A stretch of DNA of 64,000 nucleotides, from assembly GCA_938743325.2 (NCBI GenBank), contig OW568863.1:1279436-1343435 (forward strand), in the 5' to 3' direction. Positions within the stretch are counted from its first letter, which is position 1. Each line of letters starts with the position of its first letter. This DNA comes from Pycnococcus provasolii. Lineage: Eukaryota > Chlorophyta > Pseudoscourfieldiophyceae > Pseudoscourfieldiales > Pycnococcaceae. The translations under genes and the position numbers were made by a program. Shown one piece after another: positions 18,968 to 28,918 of this stretch. The notes under the pieces are model-generated. The model saw only the letters and a list, made by a program, of their open reading frames with translations, ran no database searches and had not been told where the DNA came from.

Positions 18968-19852
18968 ATGTCAGCGTCGCGCAACCTCACGCCTCTGCTC
19001 TCTACGCTGCTGCGGAGGTGGCCCGCATCTGCGGCTGCTGCTGCATATGCACCCGCACTGCGATCGTACGCCACCGCCGCGGTCGCTGCCTCCGCCGCCG
19101 GATCCTCGACCCAGACAGCCTCGAGGCGTACCGTCTCGCTCGGACTCCTCTCGGCGGGATTCGCCGCGACGTGCGCCTTCGCGGCGCCCACGTCCTCCGC
19201 ATCCGCCGACTCGTCCAGCGGCACCACGCCGGAGTCGGTACTTAACAAGGTGCGAAGCACCATCAGCCAGATGCCGGGCATGGAGTGGGCCGCTCCAACC
19301 TTCCACGTCGTGTTCGTGCTCGGTGGGCCGGGAAGCGGAAAGGGAACGCAGTGTGCCAAGCTTGTTGAAGAGTTTGGTGTCGTGCACCTCTCCGCCGGAG
19401 ACCTGCTGCGCGCGCACGTCAAGTCGGGTACGGAGGACGGAAACATGGTCAAGGCGATGATTGCCGAGGGGAAGATCGTCCCGAGCAGCGTCACCATCGG
19501 ACTGCTCAAAAAGGCGATGCTGGAGTCGGGAAAGACGAAGTTCCTCATCGACGGCTTCCCACGCAACGCCGAGAACCGCGAGGCGTTCGAGAAGGAGGAC
19601 GGCATTGACATTCACTTCGTGCTCTTCTTCGACTGCCCTGAAAAGGTGATGGAGAAGCGAATCCTCTCGCGCAACGAAGGACGCAGTGACGACAACGTGA
19701 AAACCATCCGAAAGCGCTTCAAGGTTTTCATCGACCAGTCGATGCCCGTTGTCAACCACTACAAGGGGATGGGCAAGGTGCATTGGGTGAATTCGAACCG
19801 CGACCCAGAGGCTGTGTACGCGGAGACGAGGAAGCTGTTCGAGAACTTCTAA
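18968..19852 (+). CDS. UMP/CMP kinase (adenylate kinase family), organelle-targeted
   Basis: 294 residues. The last ~185 residues are a nucleoside monophosphate kinase: P-loop [29 protein letters not shown]-binding [32 protein letters not shown] (short lid) and TIRKRFKVF. The short lid and FDCPE...RSDDN signature favour UMP/CMP kinase over long-lid adenylate kinase. The enzyme phosphorylates UMP and CMP with ATP for RNA, DNA and lipid precursor synthesis. The first ~95 residues are Ala/Ser/Arg-rich with few acidic residues and contain a hydrophobic stretch, consistent with a mitochondrial or plastid transit peptide. Confidence 0.88.
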   Translation: MSASRNLTPLLSTLLRRWPASAAAAAYAPALRSYATAAVAASAAGSSTQTASRRTVSLGLLSAGFAATCAFAAPTSSASADSSSGTTPESVLNKVRSTISQMPGMEWAAPTFHVVFVLGGPGSGKGTQCAKLVEEFGVVHLSAGDLLRAHVKSGTEDGNMVKAMIAEGKIVPSSVTIGLLKKAMLESGKTKFLIDGFPRNAENREAFEKEDGIDIHFVLFFDCPEKVMEKRILSRNEGRSDDNVKTIRKRFKVFIDQSMPVVNHYKGMGKVHWVNSNRDPEAVYAETRKLFENF

Positions 19853-20011
19853 GCGGCTTTCTTTAAATATAATGAAAAAAATTCGCGACGTCGGGGTTGG
19901 TGAATATGAAAATGGTGTGAATGGACAAACTTTCGTTGGACAAAGTAAAGTACATTCCATTACTGAACGAGCGATCTTATCGTCGTCTATAATTATATTA
20001 AGGTAGGTGCT

Positions 20012-23000
20012 CTACGCGAGCCCAAAACCACCTTTGCGCGTGTAGTCTAGAGCTAGCTGAAGCCTCTGCACGAGCATATCTTCGCTCGAATACGAGGGTA
20101 AGAGCAACGTGTCGAAGCACGTGTGCGCACTCGGCAGAGCGCCCGTCTCGGATCCGTCGCCATTGCGCTGTATCACGAGTGGAACAGACCCGAGTCCACC
20201 TAGTGGAGCGCGATCGCATCCGGTGACAAATGCCAGAAGAGCACGCTTCGCTTCCAGAGGTGTCGTGGACGCGTGCACCCACTTCCACAGCCAACGCACC
20301 GTCGGAGCGCCGCTGTTGAGCGGCTCGAAGCCAACGACGCGCGCGTTCTTCTCGAGAGCGTGGAAGTCGAGGTGTGGCACGCCACATACGACAAGTTCGA
20401 GCTCCGAGGGTGTGAGCATGCTGAGCGGGTGAAGCCCTCCCTTCAGATTAAGACCAACGCACGCGTGGAAGCCGCGTCGCACCGACTCGATGCGCGACAT
20501 AATGGACGTCACGAGCACGTGACGGCGAACGTGATTGACGAACGTCTCGCGGTTCTCATTCGTCACCATGATCACGCTGCTCGCGGTTGGGAGCAGCGAT
20601 GGCGGAGTGCTTCCCGTGAGCTTGCCAGGTGGCAGCGCGAACTCCATCGCAAGGTCGCGCTCCACATCGCCCTCGTGCTGCATCAGGGCGTCGAGGCTGC
20701 GAGATAGGCTAGGATCGAGCTCAGCCATATCCTCGCGTGAATGAACGGAGTGGCCCAGAAGCTGACGCCAGAAAGCCAGCGGTAGACGGCATCGATTCCC
20801 CACAAGCTGTCTCGAGTTGAATGCCAGGCCAATCAGCACTCCCACGAGCTCGTGCCAAAGCGCACTCGACGGCGCTGGCGGCCAGCTGCCGTCAGGCGTC
20901 AGTGCGCGAGCGCGCACGTAAGCCGCACGCAGTGCACCGTCCATGGAGTCGGAGTCGTTGCTGTCGTCGTCGTCGACATCATCCATGCCGCTCGGTGCAG
21001 CGTCGCTGACGCCGTTCGAGGCGCGGAACCAAAGGCAGCGCGGCTCATCGAGGAATGTCCATAGCGCCACGCGGCGTCCCGCATCGCTGCTCTCGGGAGC
21101 GAGCAGCGACGCGCTCAGCCCGACGAGTAGCTCGCGCGTGAGGCCACCCTCGTCGACACCCTCCTCGCCGACGAACGAAACGCGCATCGGCCTGCCGAGC
21201 TCCTGCGGGTTGTTGTGCAGCGTGTGTAACAGTACCGCCGAGGCGTCCGCCAGCATGCGATCTCGGCGAATGCGAAGGGTGAGAAATGCACCCTCGCTTT
21301 CCATGGACACGCCGCCGCCAACGCCGCCGCTCATCGCCTGCGCATACGCCGTGGCGGCACGATGCGACGCGTACACCTGACACAATTCACGCTTCGCCGA
21401 TGGTGGCATCAGAAATGGATGCGACGCAAAGCAGAAGCCGGGAAGCTGCGCGGCAGTAGCGCGTGGCGTCGCTAGGCGCATGAAGTCGCGCATGAGATCA
21501 ACCACACCGAGCCCGACGTTGCCGCAGTAGAACTGCGAGGCGGGAATGATTTCCTCTCGGTGGCGACCGTTCGCGGCGTGCAGGAGCTCAAGCGCCTCAG
21601 CCGCAGCCAGGCAGACGTCAAGCCCACCGTGCGCGTCGACATCCTCCGGGCTTGCTCCCGCGAAGGGAAGCGGCGCGGACTCCGATGCCGCGGCAACCGC
21701 CGACTCGTCGCCACTGCTCACGGCCGCCGCAATGCGCTCCTGCCACCGTGCGACGGACATGGCGTGGGTATGCCTCGCATGTGCCGCGGCGTCCGAAACC
21801 ACAACCTCGACGCAGCGCACGAGCGGCCGCACGAGGCGTGATGCAAGAAGGTCGGGCGGGTATGCTGCCCACCAGCACGACAACGTGCGCTTGGCGACGG
21901 GCGACAGCAGGCGCAGGACGTCCGAGGCATCTTTCAGCAGCTGCCTCGCGGCGGGCGTGCGCTCTGCGAGAAGTGGGTTGTGGAGAAGTATGGGAAGCGG
22001 CCGCAGCGCCTCCGCCTCGAGCATGCGACCGCGCCGATTGCGAATCCACACGTAAAGCTGGCGCAGCGCCACCTGCGCCGCGGCGGCGACGGGATGGCTA
22101 ACGCCCGCGCCGCGCACGGAGGCGAGCAGCGGCAGAGCCGCCTGGTAGAACGCTTCGATCGCCGTGGGATCTAGCGCGCACCACCCCGCGCCCTCAAGGC
22201 TGTCGCCAGCCGCCAGCGCTGCGGCGCAACGCTTGTCACCCGCTCTCTCGGCTGCAGCTGCGGCGGTGTCGTGCTGCTCCGCGCCCCAGTTCGCGTCGGC
22301 ATCCACGGCGTAGACGTTGCGCACGAACGAGCCGCAGAGAGAGGGAGAGTTGCTGAGCGCGCGCTGCACTTCGGCGGCAATCATCTTTTTCGAGTTCAGC
22401 AGCGCACCACCGCCATCCTCTGCATTTGCCAGACGTTTGAGTCGTCGAATCGTCCATTCACCCAAGTGTGTTCCAGGAACCGGCTCGCCAGGTCCACCGG
22501 GCTTTGCACCGGGTGGCGCGATCATGCGACGTGGTGGCACCGTGACGGACGACCCCTCGTCGGGCATGCAAGAGACGACGATGCTCAGGTCATCACCCGC
22601 TGCGCACGAAACGGCTGTGGCGCCCGCACATGGCATCGCCATCTCACGCGGCTCCCATCGCACGCCATCCCAGCGCTCGTTGCACTCCACGTCGTCACCA
22701 TTCGCGCTCGCCGGAGGCGTACCTAGGCTACCGTACTCCCCACCCGCACCCCACGCGAACGCTGCGCCGTCGCTGCACACGCACACGGCATGTCGCGCAC
22801 CGCACGCCACTGAGACGACGTGCTGCGACTCGACAGCGCGCACGCGCTGTGGCGATGCCGCGAATCCCCGCACAGCGGTCGCATCCTCTCCAATTCCGAG
22901 CTGCCCGTCGCGCGAAACCCCCCACGTGTACAAAGCTCCGTCGACAGTAACAGCTGCTGAAAAGTCGCGCCCTGCAGCGGCACCCGCGACGCCGAGCAGC

Positions 23001-23791
23001 GCGACGCGCCTTGGCTTCGCCTGCGCCGCTGGTGCATCCGGTCCCGACGGCCCAGCGCCGAGAGCGCCCTTTTTGTTCCACCCCCACGACCAAAGCGCGC
23101 CGCCGCACGTCACCGCCAGGCTGTGCGCCGTTCCTGCGGCAATACACGCTACGGGCAGCGGCCACATCGCCTCTACGGGCCTGGCGTATGGGATCGCGCC
23201 GTGCGCCTCGTACCCGAGTGCGCCACGCTGGCTCTCCCCCGCGCTGAAGAGCTGGCCGTGCTCGGTGCGCAGCAGAGTGTGGCTCTCACCGCACGCCACC
23301 TGGACGACGCGAAGTCCAGCACGAAAGGCATGCCTGAGCATGATTGGCGTACCTGCGTCGGTGAAGCTCCACCTCGCCTCACCTGGCGCGAGGCTGATTG
23401 CCTTTCTGTCCGCGTCGTTGGTGGCAAGCTGTCCAAGTTCGTTGCTTCCCCATGCGGCGCACGACGCGTCCGCGCACGCGACGAGCGCGTGCGCACTTCC
23501 GCACGCCGCGGCGACGGCGTCTGTTTTGTCCCTGTTCGGCATTGAGAGCGGCACGGCTGACTTCGTCGCTGATTCGTCGTCGCCCTTGGGCGTTCCCCAC
23601 GCGTGAACGTTTCCCTGTGGGTCGAGGATAAGCGCGCACATGTCACCCGCGCATATGCCCGGAGGTTGCGCGTATCCTGCTGTGTGGGTGCCAGGCACGT
23701 GCTGCAGTCGTCTGCGTTCCATAGCAAGCGGCGCGTCCGGCGGCATCGCGCCCGGCGGCGTTCCGCAGCAGAGGACGACATAGCGTGACAT
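20012..23791 (-). CDS. RCC1-repeat HECT-type E3 ubiquitin ligase
   Basis: A 1259-residue intronless gene. Residues ~1-420 contain RCC1 propeller repeats (YTWGVSRDGQLGIGED, WSWGWNKKGALGAG, FAWGAGGEYGSLG). A helical middle region follows, then a C-terminal HECT domain with PMRVSFVGEEGVDEGGLTRE and the catalytic loop LPSAHTCFDTLLLPSY, Cys near residue 1225. HECT ligases accept ubiquitin from E2 on this Cys and pass it to substrates; the RCC1 part probably selects partners. The layout resembles small HERC proteins (HERC3-6). The C-terminus (YTRKGGFGLA) matches the usual hydrophobic HECT end. An acidic Asp/Ser insertion interrupts the N-lobe near residue 930. Substrate unknown. Confidence 0.92.
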   Translation of the reverse strand: MSRYVVLCCGTPPGAMPPDAPLAMERRRLQHVPGTHTAGYAQPPGICAGDMCALILDPQGNVHAWGTPKGDDESATKSAVPLSMPNRDKTDAVAAACGSAHALVACADASCAAWGSNELGQLATNDADRKAISLAPGEARWSFTDAGTPIMLRHAFRAGLRVVQVACGESHTLLRTEHGQLFSAGESQRGALGYEAHGAIPYARPVEAMWPLPVACIAAGTAHSLAVTCGGALWSWGWNKKGALGAGPSGPDAPAAQAKPRRVALLGVAGAAAGRDFSAAVTVDGALYTWGVSRDGQLGIGEDATAVRGFAASPQRVRAVESQHVVSVACGARHAVCVCSDGAAFAWGAGGEYGSLGTPPASANGDDVECNERWDGVRWEPREMAMPCAGATAVSCAAGDDLSIVVSCMPDEGSSVTVPPRRMIAPPGAKPGGPGEPVPGTHLGEWTIRRLKRLANAEDGGGALLNSKKMIAAEVQRALSNSPSLCGSFVRNVYAVDADANWGAEQHDTAAAAAERAGDKRCAAALAAGDSLEGAGWCALDPTAIEAFYQAALPLLASVRGAGVSHPVAAAAQVALRQLYVWIRNRRGRMLEAEALRPLPILLHNPLLAERTPAARQLLKDASDVLRLLSPVAKRTLSCWWAAYPPDLLASRLVRPLVRCVEVVVSDAAAHARHTHAMSVARWQERIAAAVSSGDESAVAAASESAPLPFAGASPEDVDAHGGLDVCLAAAEALELLHAANGRHREEIIPASQFYCGNVGLGVVDLMRDFMRLATPRATAAQLPGFCFASHPFLMPPSAKRELCQVYASHRAATAYAQAMSGGVGGGVSMESEGAFLTLRIRRDRMLADASAVLLHTLHNNPQELGRPMRVSFVGEEGVDEGGLTRELLVGLSASLLAPESSDAGRRVALWTFLDEPRCLWFRASNGVSDAAPSGMDDVDDDDSNDSDSMDGALRAAYVRARALTPDGSWPPAPSSALWHELVGVLIGLAFNSRQLVGNRCRLPLAFWRQLLGHSVHSREDMAELDPSLSRSLDALMQHEGDVERDLAMEFALPPGKLTGSTPPSLLPTASSVIMVTNENRETFVNHVRRHVLVTSIMSRIESVRRGFHACVGLNLKGGLHPLSMLTPSELELVVCGVPHLDFHALEKNARVVGFEPLNSGAPTVRWLWKWVHASTTPLEAKRALLAFVTGCDRAPLGGLGSVPLVIQRNGDGSETGALPSAHTCFDTLLLPSYSSEDMLVQRLQLALDYTRKGGFGLA

Positions 23792-23980
23792 GATGCCGAT
23801 GGCGGTTGGCGGATTCTAGAATTGTGAAGTATAGGCGAGGGCGAGAGACCCAAGGGTGGTTCTGTGGTTGGGGATGGGGGGATCCCTCCTAGGCCTTCCT
23901 AGGCTGGTAGACCGAATCACCTGTTGCCCTCTGCCCTCCCCTGCGCCACATCCATTTAGACCAACGAACTTGCCTTGGCC
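23792..23980. promoter_or_regulatory. Divergent promoter, HECT ligase / syntaxin-6-like gene
   Basis: A 189-bp spacer containing GGATTCTAGAATTG (about 23810-23823) and a GC dyad GGGGGGATCCCTCC (about 23877-23890). Similar GGATTCTA words occur upstream of the TSP1 copies and in the copper ATPase/P58 divergent spacer. Confidence 0.35.
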
Positions 23981-24709
23981 ATGCCGGCGCATGGGAGGCA
24001 CTGGGCCGCAGACCCGTTCGTGGAGGCGGGGCAGCTCGCGCAGGGCGAGATCAACGCCATCATGGACGGACTCACGAGGTGGGAAAAGCTCCTCGCGCAG
24101 CTCGCCTCCGCGTCCGCCGCAGCCTCGCTCGGGTACTCAAACTCCGACCAAGACGGGGACGTCGCGGAGCAGGTGGACGAAGCGAGAGAGAGCCTTCTCG
24201 GGCGACTCGCGGGAATCGACGACCAGCTGAGCGCGTTCGACGAAGCAATAGAAGCGGCCGCGGCTAATCCGTCGCAGTTTCACGTCAGCGAGGAGGAAAT
24301 CGCGCGAAGGCGGCAGTTTGTGAGCGCTCTGCGATTTCAGACGGCTCACGCACGAAAAAGGCTCACGGCGGCTGATCCCGAGGCGGCACTTTTCGAAAGC
24401 ATGCGGCATGGCAAGGGCGCGTCCGCTGTGCTTAGCGCACCCATGGATGCCGCGACGGGCGCAACGACCGCCGCCTCTTTCGCGCGCGACGGAACGCCCA
24501 TCAGCGCGTCGCGCATACAGTTCGTCGACCGAAACGAAAAGGCGCCGACGACGGGAACGGCGCAAGGCATCCTCGCCGCGGTTCAGAACCTCGTCGAGCA
24601 GGTTTCGACGGCACTAGGACCGAAGGGCAGATTGATGCTATTAGCCGCGTTTGCGCTGACCTTGTTCGTCTGGTTGTTCGCGCGCTTCGTGCGTGCGGTG
24701 TCGCAGTAA
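23981..24709 (+). CDS. Syntaxin-6 N-terminal domain membrane protein
   Basis: 242 residues, starting at the ATG after CTTGCCTTGGCC. Residues ~10-125 match the syntaxin-6/SYP51-61 N-terminal three-helix domain: DPFVEAGQLAQGEIN, a conserved Trp in RWEKLL, LAGIDDQLSAFDEAIEAA and NPSQFHVSEEEIARRRQFV. A single C-terminal membrane anchor follows (LMLLAAFALTLFVWLFA). The segment between them is disordered, and I see no heptad SNARE motif with a central Gln. It therefore looks like a tail-anchored endomembrane protein keeping only the regulatory domain, similar in layout to plant syntaxin-6-domain proteins of unknown role, rather than a functional Qc-SNARE. Confidence 0.75.
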   Translation: MPAHGRHWAADPFVEAGQLAQGEINAIMDGLTRWEKLLAQLASASAAASLGYSNSDQDGDVAEQVDEARESLLGRLAGIDDQLSAFDEAIEAAAANPSQFHVSEEEIARRRQFVSALRFQTAHARKRLTAADPEAALFESMRHGKGASAVLSAPMDAATGATTAASFARDGTPISASRIQFVDRNEKAPTTGTAQGILAAVQNLVEQVSTALGPKGRLMLLAAFALTLFVWLFARFVRAVSQ

Positions 24710-24771
24710 AGAACAAAATGTGTGATAAGTATTACATCATCCAAGCAATCAAGTGAATTGAATTGTTTCAG

Positions 24772-25620
24772 TCACCACGCAGGAGCCAGCGACTGCAGTG
24801 GCGACAAGGAGGCGTGGTATGGCGAAGGCATCAGCTGAGCATTCAGGTGAGGTGGCGGCATGCCCGGCATTTCGTAGTGGTAGTGGTAGTGGTGGTGATG
24901 GGTGGCGTAGCTGCTGTCGTATGTCGTCGCGGATCGAGGACGCGAGCGGCCACGCGAAGGAGAGTGCTGCAGCCTCTGCTGTCGTCGATTCACGTCGCGC
25001 TGACTTTGCCGCGTACGTTCGTCACCTCGCGAGCGTACGAGAGCTCGGCGTGCGACCGCCTCGACGGAGTACGGGTCTTCCAAAGGCGTGGTGGCAGCGT
25101 AGCTCTGAGCCTCCTCTGGACTGCGTGCACCACGATGGGAAGCGCGTCGCGCCGACTTAGTCGCACTTCCTGTTCCGTGTGGCTGTTCCTCCCACGCCGC
25201 CACGCTCCTTCGTCCCGTCGGGTCCATGTCCTTGCTCCTCGCCGACCTCCACGGCGGCTTTTTCTCGTGCGGCCACCTTCCCGCGGTGGTTCTCCAGAAC
25301 GCGACGTGGTGGGGTGGGACGCGTGCCCTCGCGGCAATTTGCTGCTCGAGCGTGGCCCTTGGGTCGTCGACGCCGTCCCCCGCCCCCGGCATGGCACCGA
25401 GCACGGCCGCCGCGCCGTACACCTTCTGCAGCAGCGCTCTCTCTCTGTCGAGGAGGTGGTCGTCGTCGAACCCGAGCGCTTTTGTGTCTACGAACGAGAT
25501 TCGTTTGAGTTTCTCGTGCTTGGGCGGTGCGAAGGACGCGGCCATGCCCGCGCCTTTGGCCTTCCACGAGAATCCCTCGCCGCCGAGTGCGTTGTCCCCT
25601 GCAGCGTCCTGCTTCGCCAT
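24772..25620 (-). CDS. Hypothetical basic protein
   Basis: 282 residues, no family recognised. The first ~110 residues look most conserved in style (FSWKAKGAGMAASF, KLKRISFVDTKALGFDDD, a helix LDRERALLQKVYGAA). The remainder is disordered, with Arg/Ser-rich segments, a His/Tyr cluster (HHHHYHYHYE) and a Pro-rich end. The His/Tyr run comes from a GTAGTG microsatellite on the plus strand. It may be an RNA-associated or cytoskeletal disordered protein; there is no strong evidence. Convergent with the syntaxin-6-like gene, 62 bp apart. Confidence 0.6.
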   Translation of the reverse strand: MAKQDAAGDNALGGEGFSWKAKGAGMAASFAPPKHEKLKRISFVDTKALGFDDDHLLDRERALLQKVYGAAAVLGAMPGAGDGVDDPRATLEQQIAARARVPPHHVAFWRTTAGRWPHEKKPPWRSARSKDMDPTGRRSVAAWEEQPHGTGSATKSARRASHRGARSPEEAQSYAATTPLEDPYSVEAVARRALVRSRGDERTRQSQRDVNRRQQRLQHSPSRGRSRPRSATTYDSSYATHHHHYHYHYEMPGMPPPHLNAQLMPSPYHASLSPLQSLAPAW

Positions 25621-25949
25621 GGGCGGTGTTGTGACTGAGTGACTGACAGCTGAGAGAGAGAGGAGGGTGGGAAGTCAACCGGGTGGTCAACGCAGGGTGG
25701 GTGGGCCCCCTCCCCTACTCGAGAGAGCGAGAGAGAGAGGGAGGGATCGGCCATTCGGGTCCGGGGAGGCAGGGGAGGTGATCAGGGGACCCGCCGTTGC
25801 CCCTATTGGTTCTTCGCTGCCGATTGTGTGGATAGGAAAGAAAAGCGGCGCAAAGGCTCCCCTCCGTTGATTTCCGTTTCCGCCCTCCTTTTCGGACTGG
25901 CGTGTGGCGTGCTCACGTGTACACCATCCGCACCGGGCAGAGGGAAGGC

Positions 25950-27155
25950 ATGAACAGCGTGCACTCCCAACCACTCACGGCGTGTGCGCTGCCTCGCGCG
26001 TCGCGTGCAAGAACACACTCCCTTCATGCGACCCGCACGCGCACTCTGTGCCGAGTCGCACACCCAAAGAATAATACCTCGCTCATACCGGAAACGCTGC
26101 GAGAAATGCAAGACGACGAACAAGTACAGAGAATGATCGAGGAGCGCAAGTCAGAACGCGCTGCCGAACGCCTGCGCGAAGAAACGGCGGCGCTCGGGGA
26201 GGCGCTGCGCGTCGCTGGGACACCCACGTTTGCGCAGACGGCGCCGACGCTTACGAGGCGCGTCGTCGACACGCTGCAGATTAACATCGGACTCTACTGC
26301 AACCAGGCTTGCAACCACTGCCACGTCGAGAGCAGCCCGATTCGGACGGAGGCGATGAGCGACGAACTGCTCGACCATGTCATTGAGCTGTGCCGAGAAG
26401 GTGCCAAGGAGGGAACGCTGCGCACGCTCGACATCACGGGCGGCGCGCCGGAGCTGCACCCCGGGTTTCGACGAGTCGTGCAGGAAACGAGCCAACTCGG
26501 CATCGAGGTCATTGACCGCTGCAATCTCACGGTTCTCATGGAGCCTGGGCAAGAGGATCTCGCAGACTTTCTCGCCGAGCACAAGGTTCGCGTCGTAGCG
26601 TCGCTGCCGTGCTATAGCGCGGAGAACGTCGACGCGCAGCGAGGCTTTGGCGTGTTCGAGCGGTCCATCGCCGCACTTCAAAGGCTAAACGACGTCGGAT
26701 ATGGAGTCGACAAAAGCCTTGCGCTGGACCTCGTGTACAATCCGGGTGGGCCATTCCTGCCTCCGCCGCAGGAGAAGCTCGAGGTGGCGTATCGCAAGGA
26801 GCTCGGGGACCTGTACGGCATCGTCTTCACGAGCCTGCTCGCGCTGACGAACGTGCCCATCAAGCGTTACGCCGATCGCCTCATACGCCGAGGGGAGTTG
26901 CAGGCATACATGGAATTGCTCGCGAGTAGCTACAATTCTGCCACTCTGAGCAGCGTTATGTGCACGTATCTACTAAGCGTGCGGCACGACGGCGCACTGT
27001 TTGACTGCGACTTCAATGCGCAGATCGAGATGCCCATGGCTGGTCGCCTGAGTCTGCTCGACGTGAGCAGCCTTGCGGACGAGCGGCTGCTATCACGTCC
27101 TATCGTGACGGGCAATCACTGCTTCGCCTGCACCGCGGGTGCTGGAAGCTCGTGA
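25950..27155 (+). CDS. arsS: ArsS-like radical SAM arsenosugar synthase
   Basis: 401 residues from the ATG at 25950. It has a radical SAM cluster motif CNQACNHCHVE, a glycine motif LDITGGAPELHP, ALDLVYNPGGPFLPPPQ and a C-terminal region with CDFNAQIEMPM and NHCFACTAGAGSS, the arrangement of ArsS (radical SAM plus DUF3641 cysteines). In bacteria and algae ArsS adenosylates dimethylarsenite on the route to arsenosugars. The first ~50 residues are basic, Ser/Arg/Thr-rich with few acids, a likely organelle transit peptide. The protein stops right after GAGSS, where bacterial relatives usually continue with another Cys, so one C-terminal cluster ligand may be missing. No ArsM gene is adjacent. Confidence 0.85.
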   Translation: MNSVHSQPLTACALPRASRARTHSLHATRTRTLCRVAHPKNNTSLIPETLREMQDDEQVQRMIEERKSERAAERLREETAALGEALRVAGTPTFAQTAPTLTRRVVDTLQINIGLYCNQACNHCHVESSPIRTEAMSDELLDHVIELCREGAKEGTLRTLDITGGAPELHPGFRRVVQETSQLGIEVIDRCNLTVLMEPGQEDLADFLAEHKVRVVASLPCYSAENVDAQRGFGVFERSIAALQRLNDVGYGVDKSLALDLVYNPGGPFLPPPQEKLEVAYRKELGDLYGIVFTSLLALTNVPIKRYADRLIRRGELQAYMELLASSYNSATLSSVMCTYLLSVRHDGALFDCDFNAQIEMPMAGRLSLLDVSSLADERLLSRPIVTGNHCFACTAGAGSS

Positions 27156-27526
27156 CAGGGGCAGGCTGCGTCTTAAGAAGTTGACTCTTCTATGGCGCAG
27201 CCTGAGCGAAGAACAGTAGATGCTGTTTAACCCTTGCGCACAAAGTTCCTGTGACGTGCGCGCGTGATAACCATTATTTGGTCGCGCCGCGCACCGAGGA
27301 TTCAAGTTGACCACCCGATGCTTTGTGCTTCCTTTTCAAGTTTAGTTGTAGATTTCTTTGTTTTTTTCTTTTCTCGTTTCGACCCACAGTTTGCACGTTG
27401 TAGATCTCCCCAAGTCCTGACATAAAGAAAAAGAGGATTCGACCAAAACTACCATAAGCACATCACACTTATTGGGACATGGTACACAATACTTCATCAT
27501 CAGTGCACAATGATAGAGGAAGTAAT
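27156..27526. other. Intergenic region between convergent genes
   Basis: 371 bp after ArsS, with a T-rich run (TTTGTTTTTTTCTTTTC near 27356) and AT-rich sequence expected of 3' ends. No gene or structured RNA is recognised. Confidence 0.5.
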
Positions 27527-28747
27527 TTACAATGGGGGCAAGCTAACGGCACGCCGTGTGGACTTGTCGCGAGGAGGAGCGGATGCGGCGGGACGCGACG
27601 GCGACTTGCGCGGCGAAGGCACCCCGGCAATCACAGGGAGCTTGAAGTCCGCACGACGCCCAGAGACCACGGCGGCGCCCGCGAGCACGGCTTTACCTCC
27701 CATCAAAGGCTGCGAATTTGCACGTCTCCGACGCAAGTCGTCTGCGATGCTCCGACGACGTGGCGAAGCAGGGCCTGCCAGAGGCGTAAGGAAATTCGAA
27801 CGTTCTAGCCTCAAAATCGATCCTCCACCTGCAGCAGCCTCCGCGGCTTTGTCCGCCACGAGCGCCAGTAGGCGTGACGCCGACACTGAAAAAGGCTGTT
27901 CCTGAGATTTTGGCGCCGGCGCCGGCGCCGGTGCCCGTGGTGGTGGCGTAATTGGCTTCACTCGCGATGCGATCAATGCGCGCAGTGCGTCGTCGACGCC
28001 GCTTTCGCACGCGCGCCTCTCAGCCGCCTCGAGCGACTCCTCAGCCTTGCACATGTGTGGAACCGCCTCGGGTGCCCCAGCGTCTGAAACGCGTCTTGCA
28101 AGTGCCTCCGCCGCCGCTTCCGCGGTACTTGCAACCAACCGAGCGGTGGTGTCGAGGCAGCGCAATGTGCTCGCGTCGAAGCACGCCAACGCGATGATAC
28201 CGCTCTCCTCGCCTTCGACATCGTGCGTTGTTAGTGGTGACTGGGTGTGGCTGAATACAGCCCGTCTTCCCACGCACGCAAGCTCGCTGATGTCGTCCGC
28301 CGTTCGCACGTAGTGCCCTTCGTCATGCGCGGGATGTGGAGGTGTCGTCGGAACGACGTCGGTCGTACGAGCCTTCAGCCACCTCGCATTTTTCGCCGCC
28401 GCTTCCGCGAGCCTGCGCGCCGCCTCCGCAGGAAGCTGGCTCCACTCCGCAGCCATATCGTCGATTGGCTTAACTTCCTGCCCATCCTCGTGTCTTCGTC
28501 TTGGCGCGCGCCGTGCCGTCGGCGATGGCCACGAAGGCACGTCCTCGTGCGGCGCCGCGGCTGATGTTGAGAGCGCATGCGCGTCGACAGGTCTGGATGC
28601 GGCCGCGACTGAAACGGCAGCGTCCGTCCTTGCGATGGCCCTCGCCAGTCTGCTGGTGTCCGATGGGACAGCTGCAACCGCCGCCTCCTCAAGCCACGCG
28701 GCGTCCAGTCGCGCACCCGCGTCGTTGGCGTCGGCGCAACTCGCCAT
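27527..28747 (-). CDS. Hypothetical Ala-rich protein
   Basis: 406 residues from the ATG at 28747; the frame is open further upstream but that part covers the promoter side. Ala/Glu/Arg-rich helical composition with LPAEAARRLAEAAAKNARWLKAR, a middle block with several Cys (SELACVGRRAVFSH, IIALACFDASTLRCLD), then a Pro/Ala tract (PAPAPAPK) and a basic Ser/Arg tail with repeated SPRRR/SPRK motifs that look like kinase sites. The tail ISRLLALVADKAAEAAA-like helix and SP motifs suggest a cytoskeletal or nuclear regulator; no family match. Confidence 0.6.
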   Translation of the reverse strand: MASCADANDAGARLDAAWLEEAAVAAVPSDTSRLARAIARTDAAVSVAAASRPVDAHALSTSAAAPHEDVPSWPSPTARRAPRRRHEDGQEVKPIDDMAAEWSQLPAEAARRLAEAAAKNARWLKARTTDVVPTTPPHPAHDEGHYVRTADDISELACVGRRAVFSHTQSPLTTHDVEGEESGIIALACFDASTLRCLDTTARLVASTAEAAAEALARRVSDAGAPEAVPHMCKAEESLEAAERRACESGVDDALRALIASRVKPITPPPRAPAPAPAPKSQEQPFSVSASRLLALVADKAAEAAAGGGSILRLERSNFLTPLAGPASPRRRSIADDLRRRRANSQPLMGGKAVLAGAAVVSGRRADFKLPVIAGVPSPRKSPSRPAASAPPRDKSTRRAVSLPPL

Positions 28748-28918
28748 GGGAAGAAGACTTCTAAGGCGCGGCTCACCTGCGCGGCTCGAGACCCCCCCAA
28801 ACCCCGAGTCGCGGTTAGGGGTTAGGAGCCCAGCAGAATGGCAGGGTAGATTGGCAAGGTCGATTGGCACCCACCATTCCCAAACCGCCACGGACTGAGC
28901 GAGCGAGTGAGCGAGGGC

